Shown: positions 25,784-33,053 of the stretch, one piece after another
How positions within the stretch are numbered: the first letter of the stretch is position 1
Layout of the letters: each line of letters opens with the position of its first letter
Notes under the pieces: generated by a model
Database searches by the model: none
What the model saw: the letters and a program-made list of their open reading frames with translations, nothing else
What the model was told of the DNA's origin: nothing
Origin: Pseudomonas fontis
GTDB taxonomy: Bacteria > Pseudomonadota > Gammaproteobacteria > Pseudomonadales > Pseudomonadaceae
NCBI RefSeq assembly: GCF_028656955.1
Contig: NZ_JAMDGY010000086.1
Coordinates: 1 to 64,000 of the forward strand
Reading direction: 5' to 3'
DNA length: 64,000 nucleotides
Position numbers and translations under genes: made by a program

Positions 25784-26794
25784 CTAGCGCCCTTGCAGCA
25801 ACTCGCCAGCCTGATCGAGCAGGGCGAGCGGGTCCTTGCTCTTGTGGATGTCCACCGAGAGCAGTTGGCGGAACTTGCGCGCGCCGTTGAAGCCGGTGCC
25901 CAGGCCGAGGATATGGCGGGTCACGTGGTGCATTGCGCCGCCGCTTTCCAGGTGCCGGGCGATGTACGGGCGCAGCTTGGCCAGGGCTTCACTGCGGGTG
26001 ATGACCGGGGCATCGCTGCCGAACAGCTGTTGGTCGACTTCGGCCAGTACATACGGGTTGTGATAGGCCTCGCGACCGAGCATCACGCCATCGAAGGTCT
26101 GCAGGTGTTCCTGGCATTCGGCGAGGGTCTTGATGCCGCCGTTGAGGATGAACTCGAGGTCGGGGAAGTCCTTGGTCAGCTGTGCGGCGATGTCGTAGCG
26201 CAGTGGTGGGATTTCGCGGTTCTCTTTGGGCGACAGGCCTTCGAGGATGGCGATGCGCGCGTGCACGGTGAAGCTGCGGCAACCGGCGTCCCGTACCTGG
26301 CCGACGAAATCGCAGAGCTCGGCGTAGCTGTCGCGGCCATTGATGCCGATGCGGTGCTTGACCGTGACCGGGATCTCGACGGCATCGAGCATGGCCTTGA
26401 CGCAATCGCCGACCAGCGCCGGGTGGCCCATGAGGCAGGCGCCGATCATGTTGTTCTGCACGCGGTCGCTGGGGCAGCCGACGTTGAGGTTCACTTCGTT
26501 GTAGCCGGCGGCCTGGGCCAGGCGGGCGCAGGCTGCTAAGTCAGCCGGCACGCTGCCGCCGAGTTGCAGGGCCAACGGGTACTCGGCCTCGTCATGGCGC
26601 AGGAAGCGTTCGGCGTCGCCATGCAGCAGGGCGCCGGTGGTGACCATCTCGGTGTAGAGCAGGGCATTGCGCGAGAGCAGGCGCAGGAAGAACCGGCAAT
26701 GGCGGTCAGTCCAATCCATCATGGGCGCAACGCTGAAGCGCCGGGACGGCTCAGGCCGCGTGGTTGCTGGGTTTGAAGCGGAATCTAGGGGCAT
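25784..26794 (-). CDS. dusA: tRNA-dihydrouridine(20/20a) synthase DusA
   Basis: 336 residues from the ATG at 26794 (MPLDSASNPATTRPEP); an in-frame ATG 24 bp farther upstream is also possible. FMN barrel enzyme: VAPMMDWTDRHCRFF, the catalytic cysteine in NVGCPSDRVQ, tRNA- and FMN-binding KHRIGIN, FTVHAR and LNGGIKT. The loop NNMIGACLMGHPALVG is usual. It reduces U20/U20a in the D-loop of tRNA. The 5' end of dusA is a recognised integration site for genomic islands and prophages, and here the sequence upstream of it turns accessory in character. Confidence 0.96.
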   Translation of the reverse strand: MPLDSASNPATTRPEPSRRFSVAPMMDWTDRHCRFFLRLLSRNALLYTEMVTTGALLHGDAERFLRHDEAEYPLALQLGGSVPADLAACARLAQAAGYNEVNLNVGCPSDRVQNNMIGACLMGHPALVGDCVKAMLDAVEIPVTVKHRIGINGRDSYAELCDFVGQVRDAGCRSFTVHARIAILEGLSPKENREIPPLRYDIAAQLTKDFPDLEFILNGGIKTLAECQEHLQTFDGVMLGREAYHNPYVLAEVDQQLFGSDAPVITRSEALAKLRPYIARHLESGGAMHHVTRHILGLGTGFNGARKFRQLLSVDIHKSKDPLALLDQAGELLQGR

Positions 26795-27318
26795 TTCGTT
26801 CAACGTGTTTTGTACCAATTCATGGGTGTTTTTGGGCGTTTCTTTGCTACATCGGTGGAGCAGCCACCGACAATGTCACTTGTACCATCGACAATCGAGG
26901 CAAGGAGCAGGGTAGGAAAGAAAGCCGACGGGCTGGCGACTGGGGCCGCTCATATCCGTCTCAAAAACAGAGGTGGCATAGTCTACCAAGAGTGTTGAGT
27001 GTTCGCGCGATGGCAGGCCGAAGAGGCTTGGGCGAAGTGACGAGAGGCCGAGCTGACTGAACCGGGTGCGATTGTTTCGTAGAAAGTAACCCCGTTGTGC
27101 TCGTTCCGTGTTCCGGCCGGGTTCCCGTCGCCGGCGGCTGACCACATCTGGATAAAGAGCGGCAGGCTGTGAAAAGTGTCGGCTGTGATAGGGGCTTTTT
27201 CATCCATGGTGTGCTCCCAGTGCTTGTGAAAAGGCAGTTGCGCTTCAGTCGCAATGTCTGCCCAAACCATCACACCTCGCTTAATGGCCCTTCGAGGGGA
27301 CTACAATAAGCAAGCGAC
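26795..27318. other. 524-bp region upstream of dusA, little coding content
   Basis: It holds a hairpin tcggtgg-agcag-ccaccga at 26852-26870, flanked by direct repeats ttgtacca at 26814-26821 and 26880-26887, and one small minus-strand open frame at 26983-27207. No integrase or transposase remnant is visible. It could contain an old attachment site, given the position next to the dusA start. Confidence 0.5.
26983..27207 (-). CDS. Small hypothetical protein upstream of dusA
   Basis: 74 residues from the ATG at 27207, preceded by ribosome site gggagcacc. It begins MDEKAPITADTFHSLPLFIQ and runs through NEHNGVTFYETIAPGS to a low-complexity end. I do not recognise it. The N-terminal half looks protein-like; the C-terminal half (ASRHFAQASSACHRANTQ) does not, so the gene may be frameshifted or truncated. 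Confidence 0.35.
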   Translation of the reverse strand: MDEKAPITADTFHSLPLFIQMWSAAGDGNPAGTRNEHNGVTFYETIAPGSVSSASRHFAQASSACHRANTQHSW

Positions 27319-28251
27319 TCACAACGTAGTCGTCTGCCCATTACGATCAAGCTCGAAAACTTTGTTTGTTTGTAGCCGCGCCTTCAACCATTGCTCAGCC
27401 TTCGCTAGGGGGCGTTGACGAGCCCACAGCAAATCCACTCCGATCTGCCAGTCAGTGTGGGGATATGCCGAGAGTTGGAGCTCTACCAACTCACCCCGAG
27501 CCAGTTCGCGTTGAATCAGTTGACGCGGCAAGGTCGTCCACCCAAAGCCCGCTCGAACCATTTCCAATAAAGCCAGGTAACTTTCTGCCTGCCACAACTG
27601 GGTTGACCGCAAATACTCGCTGCTGGGCAGTTTGCTGGCATGTGCAGTGAACGCTAGCCGACGATGTACATGCAGATCATCGAACGTCACCGACTCCATC
27701 TGGGCCAGCGGATGTTGGGGGTGACATACATGCAACATGATCAATTTTCCCAACTGCTGAAATGCCAGTTCCTGAGGATATCCCGGTTGCGAGAATGCGA
27801 CGCCTAGCACAGCTTCACCTTGAGCTACCAGCTCGCTGACATCGCCGTGGACGGGATGGCGAATGATCAGGTCAACATAGGGGAAGACCAACTCGAAATC
27901 CTTGAGTACCGGCATGATCGGCCCGTACGGTGTTTCAATCGCCAGGGTCAAGCTGGGTTCTAAGGTTTCGGACAGACAATCGGCATGAGCCTCGAGAGTC
28001 AGGCAACGCTCCAACACCGCTTCGGCTTGAATCAGCAACTTTTGCCCGCTGGCGGTGAGGACCGGGTTTCGACTGCTTCTGTCGAATAGTTCCACGCCCA
28101 GATCCGTTTCCAGGTTAGCGATTGCGGCGCTGATTGTGGATTGAGTTTTCCCCAGCTTACGCCCCGCCCCAGAAAACGAACCGGCCTTTACGGAATCCAC
28201 AAACATTTGCAGTTGGTCCAGAGAAAATCGCAATGTTTTACGCCTTATCAA
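27319..28251 (-). CDS. LysR family regulator of the nucleobase cassette
   Basis: 310 residues (MIRRKTLRFSLDQLQMFVDS). The winged helix-turn-helix occupies residues about 8-67 (GSFSGAGRKLGKTQSTISAA, LGVELFDRSSRNPVLTASG), followed by a periplasmic-binding-like effector domain. It is divergent from the NCS2 permease gene with a 227-bp gap, the usual place for a LysR protein that controls the neighbouring operon in response to its substrate, here presumably a purine or related base. Confidence 0.9.
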   Translation of the reverse strand: MIRRKTLRFSLDQLQMFVDSVKAGSFSGAGRKLGKTQSTISAAIANLETDLGVELFDRSSRNPVLTASGQKLLIQAEAVLERCLTLEAHADCLSETLEPSLTLAIETPYGPIMPVLKDFELVFPYVDLIIRHPVHGDVSELVAQGEAVLGVAFSQPGYPQELAFQQLGKLIMLHVCHPQHPLAQMESVTFDDLHVHRRLAFTAHASKLPSSEYLRSTQLWQAESYLALLEMVRAGFGWTTLPRQLIQRELARGELVELQLSAYPHTDWQIGVDLLWARQRPLAKAEQWLKARLQTNKVFELDRNGQTTTL

Positions 28252-28478
28252 AACCGGTGGTGGAAAGGGCTATCGCTGAACTGATCCTGCAACGTGAAAC
28301 CATATTGCGCAAGGGAGCATCCATCGAGCTGATCGATAGCTACTAATTTGTCTTATCGTCTGCAACGCTAAATTATACCCCTCGACGTCAGTAGGTCCTG
28401 CCGGGCTCCGCATCCTGTTCACCGGCCACCGGGATGCCCCCAACAACAATAAAAGCTGCACCTCAGGAGACATGCGAC

Positions 28479-29816
28479 ATGAGCATTAAAAGGGTACATC
28501 CGGTGGACGAAGTCTTACCTTGGCGCCAATTGTTTACCTACGGCCTACAGCATGTGCTGGTGATGTACGCAGGCGCGGTGGCGGTGCCGTTGATTCTGGG
28601 CAGTGCACTCGGGCTGACTTCGGCTCAGGTGGTGATGCTTATCAACGCCAACCTGCTAACGTCCGGGATCGCCACGTTGATCCAGACCCTCGGGTTTTGG
28701 AAGTTTGGTGCGCGTCTACCAATGATCCAGGGCTGCTCGTTCATTGCCTTGGCGCCGATGATCATGATTGGCAAGGAGTTCGGCCTCACCGAAGTGTTTG
28801 GTGCGGTAATAGCGGCAGGGGCGATCACCATTGCTTTGGCGCCGATCTTCAGTCGCCTGCTGCGTTTTTTTCCGCCAGTGGTGATCGGCAGCTTGATCAC
28901 TATCATCGGTATTTCGCTAATGCCCGCTGCGGCGATCTGGCTAGGCGGAGGTAACCCTGGTTCCGCTGAATTCGGCGCACCGTCCAATCTGCTACTCGGG
29001 TTTGCAACGGTTGCTGTGACGCTGGTTATTTACGCCAAATTCTCCGGCTTTCTCGGCAACCTCAGCGTATTGATCGGTCTTTTCGTCGGGAGTTTGATTG
29101 CAGCGGCCTGCGGCATGACCAACTTCAGTCAGGTTGGTACTGCAGCCTGGTTCGAACTCAGCCCACCCATGGCTTTCGGTGCGCCGGAGTTCTCGCTGAT
29201 GCCAATTCTGGTGATGACGCTGGCGATGCTGGTGATCATGGCTGAGACCACTGGTAACTGTTTGGCCATCGGTAAACTCGTCGACAAGCCCACTACTCAA
29301 CTCACTCTTGGTAATGCATTCCGTGCCGACGGCCTGTCGACCATGCTCGGGGGCTTGTTCAACAGCTTTCCTTATAACGCCTTCACCCAGAACACTGGAT
29401 TGATTGCACTCTCCAGCGTAAAGAGCCGGTATGTGGTAGCTGCCGCTGGCGCAATCATGGTGGTGATGGGGCTGTTTCCAAAGCTAGGTGCGCTCATCGC
29501 AGCGGTGCCAACCCCCGTACTCGGCGGGTGTGCCATCGTGATGTTTGGCATGACTACTGTGGCCGGCATCCAAGAACTGTCGCGCGTCCAATTCGAAGGC
29601 ACCCGCAACGGCATCATCGTCGCGGTTTCGGTTAGCGTCGGGGTGTTGCCAATGTCCTTCCCAGCGTTGTTCGAACACGCCAGCGGTACCCTCAAGCTGA
29701 TTCTCGAAAGCGGCATCTTCCTCGGTGCGATCACCGCAATCATCCTGAATATTCTTCTCAACCCGCAAAAGAAGGCGATGACTCCGGTCGCAGGTAACGT
29801 TGAACTGGCCGACTGA
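28479..29816 (+). CDS. NCS2 (NAT) family xanthine/uracil-type permease
   Basis: 445 residues from the ATG at 28479, which has ribosome site caggagacatgcgac. About fourteen hydrophobic segments; N-terminal QHVLVMYAGAVAVPLILG is the usual QH motif in helix 1. The NAT signature lies in TQNTGLIALSSVKSR, with the conserved MAETTGNCLAIG (Glu in helix 8) before it. This composition fits the purine (xanthine/urate-type) branch, though uracil or another base cannot be excluded. It opens a three-gene run with a base deaminase and a transthyretin-like hydrolase. Confidence 0.93.
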   Translation: MSIKRVHPVDEVLPWRQLFTYGLQHVLVMYAGAVAVPLILGSALGLTSAQVVMLINANLLTSGIATLIQTLGFWKFGARLPMIQGCSFIALAPMIMIGKEFGLTEVFGAVIAAGAITIALAPIFSRLLRFFPPVVIGSLITIIGISLMPAAAIWLGGGNPGSAEFGAPSNLLLGFATVAVTLVIYAKFSGFLGNLSVLIGLFVGSLIAAACGMTNFSQVGTAAWFELSPPMAFGAPEFSLMPILVMTLAMLVIMAETTGNCLAIGKLVDKPTTQLTLGNAFRADGLSTMLGGLFNSFPYNAFTQNTGLIALSSVKSRYVVAAAGAIMVVMGLFPKLGALIAAVPTPVLGGCAIVMFGMTTVAGIQELSRVQFEGTRNGIIVAVSVSVGVLPMSFPALFEHASGTLKLILESGIFLGAITAIILNILLNPQKKAMTPVAGNVELAD

Positions 29817-29882
29817 ATGCTGATTTTCATCCCCTCTGCCAGGTGGGAGAGGGGAACCTTTAAACAAAATAAGGAAGTCGTT

Positions 29883-30392
29883 ATGACCGTTTTTGCCCCA
29901 CTTGCTCCTGCCGGCATCACCGAACTTGATCTGGAGTTGTTGCGCCAGTCGATCCAGATGTCCGAAGAGTCCAAGGAGCGTGGTCGTCATCCATTCGCAG
30001 CACTGGTAGCCGACCAGGACGGGAAAATAATTGCCAGCGCTGGCAACAACTCGATGCCGCCCGAAGGTGATCCAACCCAGCACGCAGAACTAGCCGCTGC
30101 CGCTAAAGCCGCCAAGTTGTTGACTCCAGAGGCTCTCGCCAAATGTACTCTGTACACCAGCGCCGAGCCCTGCTGCATGTGCGCAGGGGCGATTTATTGG
30201 ACTGGTATCGGTCGAGTGGTCTATGCGTTGTCAGAGCATGCATTGTTGGGTCTGACCGGCGACCATCCAGAAAATCCTACGTTTTCGCTACCTTGCCGCG
30301 AAGTGTTTGCTCGTGGTCAACGGCAGATTCCGGTATTCGGGCCAATGCTGGAAGACGAAGCCTCCAAGGCTCACGTCGGCTTCTGGAAATGA
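29883..30392 (+). CDS. Nucleobase/nucleoside deaminase of the CDA fold
   Basis: 169 residues from the ATG at 29883. The zinc site is complete: His67-Ala-Glu69 (DPTQHAELAA) with the proton-shuttling glutamate, and Cys97 and Cys100 in AEPCCMCAGAIYW. The sequence around this (HPFAALVADQDGKIIASAGN, then IGRVVYALSEHALLGL) matches the guanine deaminase/tRNA adenosine deaminase-like branch rather than cytidine deaminase. Its place after an NCS2 permease and its stop overlap with a transthyretin-like gene suggest deamination of a purine taken up by the permease. Exact substrate unknown. Confidence 0.88.
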   Translation: MTVFAPLAPAGITELDLELLRQSIQMSEESKERGRHPFAALVADQDGKIIASAGNNSMPPEGDPTQHAELAAAAKAAKLLTPEALAKCTLYTSAEPCCMCAGAIYWTGIGRVVYALSEHALLGLTGDHPENPTFSLPCREVFARGQRQIPVFGPMLEDEASKAHVGFWK

Positions 30393-30739
30393 ATGGAGGC
30401 GTTTCCATCCACGTAGTGGATGTCGCCAGCGGTAAGGTCGCCCAGGGTCTGCGAGTAACGGTCCGACGGACGGACGGCGGGTTGGTATGTGCCGGTCGAA
30501 TTGCAGCCAACGGCCTGCTGGTTGAGTTGAGTGAGCTGGCCGAACGTTTCACTCAAGGTGGTTATGAAGTGCGCCTGGAAGTCGCCGACTTCTATCGTGA
30601 GCAAGGCGCAATACTGCCCGAAGTGCCGTTCCTGGATGTGTTGATATACCAATTTGGCTTAGACGACATCCGCCAGCACTACCACTTGCCATTCAAGTTG
30701 ACGGCGTGGGGAGTGTCATGTTTCCGCGGCGGAGCTTAA
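30389..30739 (+). CDS. Transthyretin-like (5-hydroxyisourate hydrolase-like) protein with altered active site
   Basis: 116 residues, starting inside the deaminase stop (ATGA overlap). The family N-terminus SIHVVDVASGK (His8) and the HYHLPFKL segment (His99) are kept. Ordinary 5-hydroxyisourate hydrolases have an arginine after the NxDG turn and end YRGS; here that arginine is Leu43 (AANGLLVEL) and the end is CFRGGA, so the Arg, Tyr and Ser of the active site are replaced by Leu, Phe and Gly. It may hydrolyse another oxidised or deaminated base, or be a weaker hydrolase. The C-terminus is intact, not truncated. Confidence 0.8.
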   Translation: MNGGVSIHVVDVASGKVAQGLRVTVRRTDGGLVCAGRIAANGLLVELSELAERFTQGGYEVRLEVADFYREQGAILPEVPFLDVLIYQFGLDDIRQHYHLPFKLTAWGVSCFRGGA

Positions 30740-31136
30740 AAGACTGAATCTCATCCACAGCAGTGCAAATAAAGTGCTGCTTTTGTAACTCGGTGGAATA
30801 GTTGCTCCGCTTTAACATCGCCGAGTTACTTTTTATTGCTTGTAGTGCGACCCTGGTAGAGCGCTCTCTCCCAAGGTTGCCCGCGCTTGCTCATGCCTGA
30901 GCATAGCAAGGCTACTTGAAAAGTGATTCGGTTTTTATGTGGGTCACTGCCCGACTTCATTGACTGGGTCCTTTGGCTGAAGACTTCTTGGTCGGAATGT
31001 TGATAGTTTTACCCTGAGCAAATTTAAGAGCGGCTCGCTGAATAAGGCTGTATGTACGCCTGTGAGATTTCCTCGGCAAATATAAAAACAATGAGTTCCT
31101 ATTGGTCGATAGGGGCTAATAATCTAGGAATAGAAA
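30740..31136. other. 397-bp AT-rich spacer with terminator and promoter region
   Basis: No gene seen. It contains a terminator-like hairpin at 30785-30834 and, before the next gene, AT-rich sequence with an inverted repeat cctat/atagg at 31098-31113. The base composition is visibly lower in GC than the core genes. Confidence 0.6.
30785..30834 (+). terminator. Terminator-like hairpin after the transthyretin-like gene
   Basis: Perfect 9-bp stem gtaactcgg / ccgagttac with a 27-nt loop, followed by tttttatt. The large loop is unusual for a simple terminator. Confidence 0.55.
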
Positions 31137-31994
31137 ATGCAGAACTGCAAGTTATTTGTCCGTCAGGCCTTCGTCAGTAGTACTCTATTGCTGGGTGCTG
31201 CAATGTCCGTGAGTGCGGCCGATTGGAGCGATAATTCCATCAGTTATTTGTATGGTGCTCGCTTTAGCGAGCCCGGTATCGATGATGGAATCGCCAAGAG
31301 CATATTCGAATTCACTCATGTTGATGGCTACCAGTACGGCAGCAACTTCCTAAATGTTCAGGTGCTATTTTCCGACAGTGCCGATCCCGCCGAAGGCAGC
31401 AGCGATGGCGCGACGGAGTTCTATGTGGTCTATCGTCATCAGCTTTCACTAAATAAGATTTCCGGCCAGAACTTTACATGGGGGCCCGTTCGCGACTGGT
31501 CGCTATCGGGTGGCGTGGACTTGAACACCAAAAACACCGATTTCGCTCCCGCAAAGCGCATGCTCGTTATCGGCCCAACCATCAACTTCGATGTACCAGG
31601 TTTCTGGGACTTCAGTGTGATGTACCGCTCCGAAAAAAACCACAATGGCTTGCCATTCGCCGAGGAGCACGATGTCCGCTTCGATGACACTTTTTATTTG
31701 GAAACCGCCTGGGGCATTCCATTTCAGCTCGGATCGGTACCGCTCAAATTCAAAGGTTTCGCCAACTTCATCCCCCCAAAGGGTAAGGACGGCTTCGGTA
31801 ATGACACTGTGAGCGAGACGCTTGTGCACGCCGCATTACTGGTGGACGTGGGCCAGATTGCTTTCGGCAAGAAAGATACCTTCTTTGCCGGGGTGGGCTA
31901 CGAATATTGGAAAAATAAGTATGGTAGCAGCTCATCCGACACAGCGGGTACCGAGGCCAATACACCATTTCTGAATTTGGAGTGGCACCTGTAA
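31137..31994 (+). CDS. Tsx-like nucleoside/nucleobase outer-membrane channel
   Basis: 285 residues with a signal peptide (SVSAADWSD cleavage region) and ribosome site aggaatagaaa. The mature protein is a small outer-membrane barrel of the OmpK/Tsx family: ADWSDNSISYLYGARFSEP, FEFTHVDGYQYGSNFLNVQV, then alternating aromatic strands, and a terminal NLEWHL. Tsx-type channels admit nucleosides and related compounds. It lies 0.4 kb downstream of the permease/deaminase operon with its own promoter region, so it likely forms the outer-membrane step of the same uptake route. Confidence 0.9.
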   Translation: MQNCKLFVRQAFVSSTLLLGAAMSVSAADWSDNSISYLYGARFSEPGIDDGIAKSIFEFTHVDGYQYGSNFLNVQVLFSDSADPAEGSSDGATEFYVVYRHQLSLNKISGQNFTWGPVRDWSLSGGVDLNTKNTDFAPAKRMLVIGPTINFDVPGFWDFSVMYRSEKNHNGLPFAEEHDVRFDDTFYLETAWGIPFQLGSVPLKFKGFANFIPPKGKDGFGNDTVSETLVHAALLVDVGQIAFGKKDTFFAGVGYEYWKNKYGSSSSDTAGTEANTPFLNLEWHL

Positions 31995-32285
31995 ATTGTT
32001 AGTAACGCATTCACTGTCTTGTACGGATAGCTGCGGCGAGACTATCCATTTCATGGATGGAAATCGCACCGATGCACGGTTAAACGCGCATCGGCAACGT
32101 AATTGTAAATACATATTCTGCTAAATGGGTTGCGGGTGGTGTGAAACAAACATCATCTGCAATTTACCAGGAGCCATGCGGTACGTTACTACAACATCAC
32201 TTCTAAACCTATGGTTATCGGGTATCTACTTCCCCAGGGCTCGGCTAGTGCAGTAATACAGCCTTTCATCCTTTTTGGGGGCTTC

Positions 32286-32747
32286 ATGCAGTTCTGGCAA
32301 CGCAGTATTCAATGGCAATTGATCCTGAGTATGGGCTCCGCCTTAGTGGTCAGTATTTTGATCGTGGTCGGTATCTATACGGTGGTTGTCAACCGTCTGG
32401 CCCAGAGCTACCTGTTGGAGCAGGCGCTACCGTCGAGCATCGAAGCGATGCGCAACGATATCGAGCGAATTCTGGTTCAGCCGCTAGCCGCAGTGAGGGA
32501 CATCGCTACCAACACTCTGGTGCTTGATTGGCTTGCCGATGACGAAAATAGTGCCCAAACGAGCGGCTTTATTAGCTATCTGAGTGGCGTTCGCGCTGAG
32601 CATAAGGCGTTTACCGCATTAATTTCGGCATCTGCTACAAATCATTACTACACCGAGAAGGGGCTCGAACGGACCTTAAATAGGAATAGGTGGGCGTTGG
32701 TCAGTCATGTTTCTATGGCATCGAGTGAACGGTGGCTATGTGTGTAG
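32286..32747 (+). pseudogene. Truncated methyl-accepting chemotaxis protein (N-terminus only)
   Basis: From the ATG at 32286 the first about 130 residues read like the start of a Cache-type chemoreceptor: MQFWQRSIQWQLILSMGSAL (membrane helix 1), LAQSYLLEQALPSSIEAMRN and YYTEKGLERTLNRNR. In full-length relatives about 500 residues follow (rest of the ligand domain, helix 2, HAMP, signalling domain). Here the similarity stops near 32,690 and the frame closes at 32,747 in unrelated sequence. No remainder is found downstream. Its position behind a nucleobase uptake cassette suggests a lost receptor for the same compounds, like McpH of P. putida, which senses purines. Confidence 0.8.
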
Positions 32748-33053
32748 CGCTGTGGTGATGATGGGTCCAACTTGTAACCATGTTTTTTAGCGCAATGACG
32801 TCGCGGTTGAATGGATACAGGGTTTATTTAAAGGTGAATTGTTATGGTGTTCGTGTTTGTAGCTGGTGCAAGTGCTGACGTGCGTTTCATTGACAGCGCC
32901 GTTGCGTCGTGGGTGATCGCCGCCGAGGAGCGAGGCCGGCGTTTGAAAAATCCTGTACCATCCCGTCCGCAGGAAAACAGGACAGCTGGCTACACCGATC
33001 GAGTGTGAGTGAAGCCAAGTAATTAGCAGGCAGTGAGTGCCGGGTAGCGAGCA
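32748..33053. other. 306-bp gap after the truncated chemoreceptor gene
   Basis: No convincing gene. One short plus-strand frame of about 54 codons (32844-33008) has no ribosome site or known similarity. This stretch is the likely scar between the nucleobase cassette and the envelope-modification group. Confidence 0.5.

Noticed and set aside
28233..28346. 37-codon plus-strand frame (MFYALSKPVVERAIAEL) between the LysR and NCS2 permease genes
   Set aside because: It overlaps the LysR start, has no ribosome site and no recognised similarity; possible remnant but not supported.
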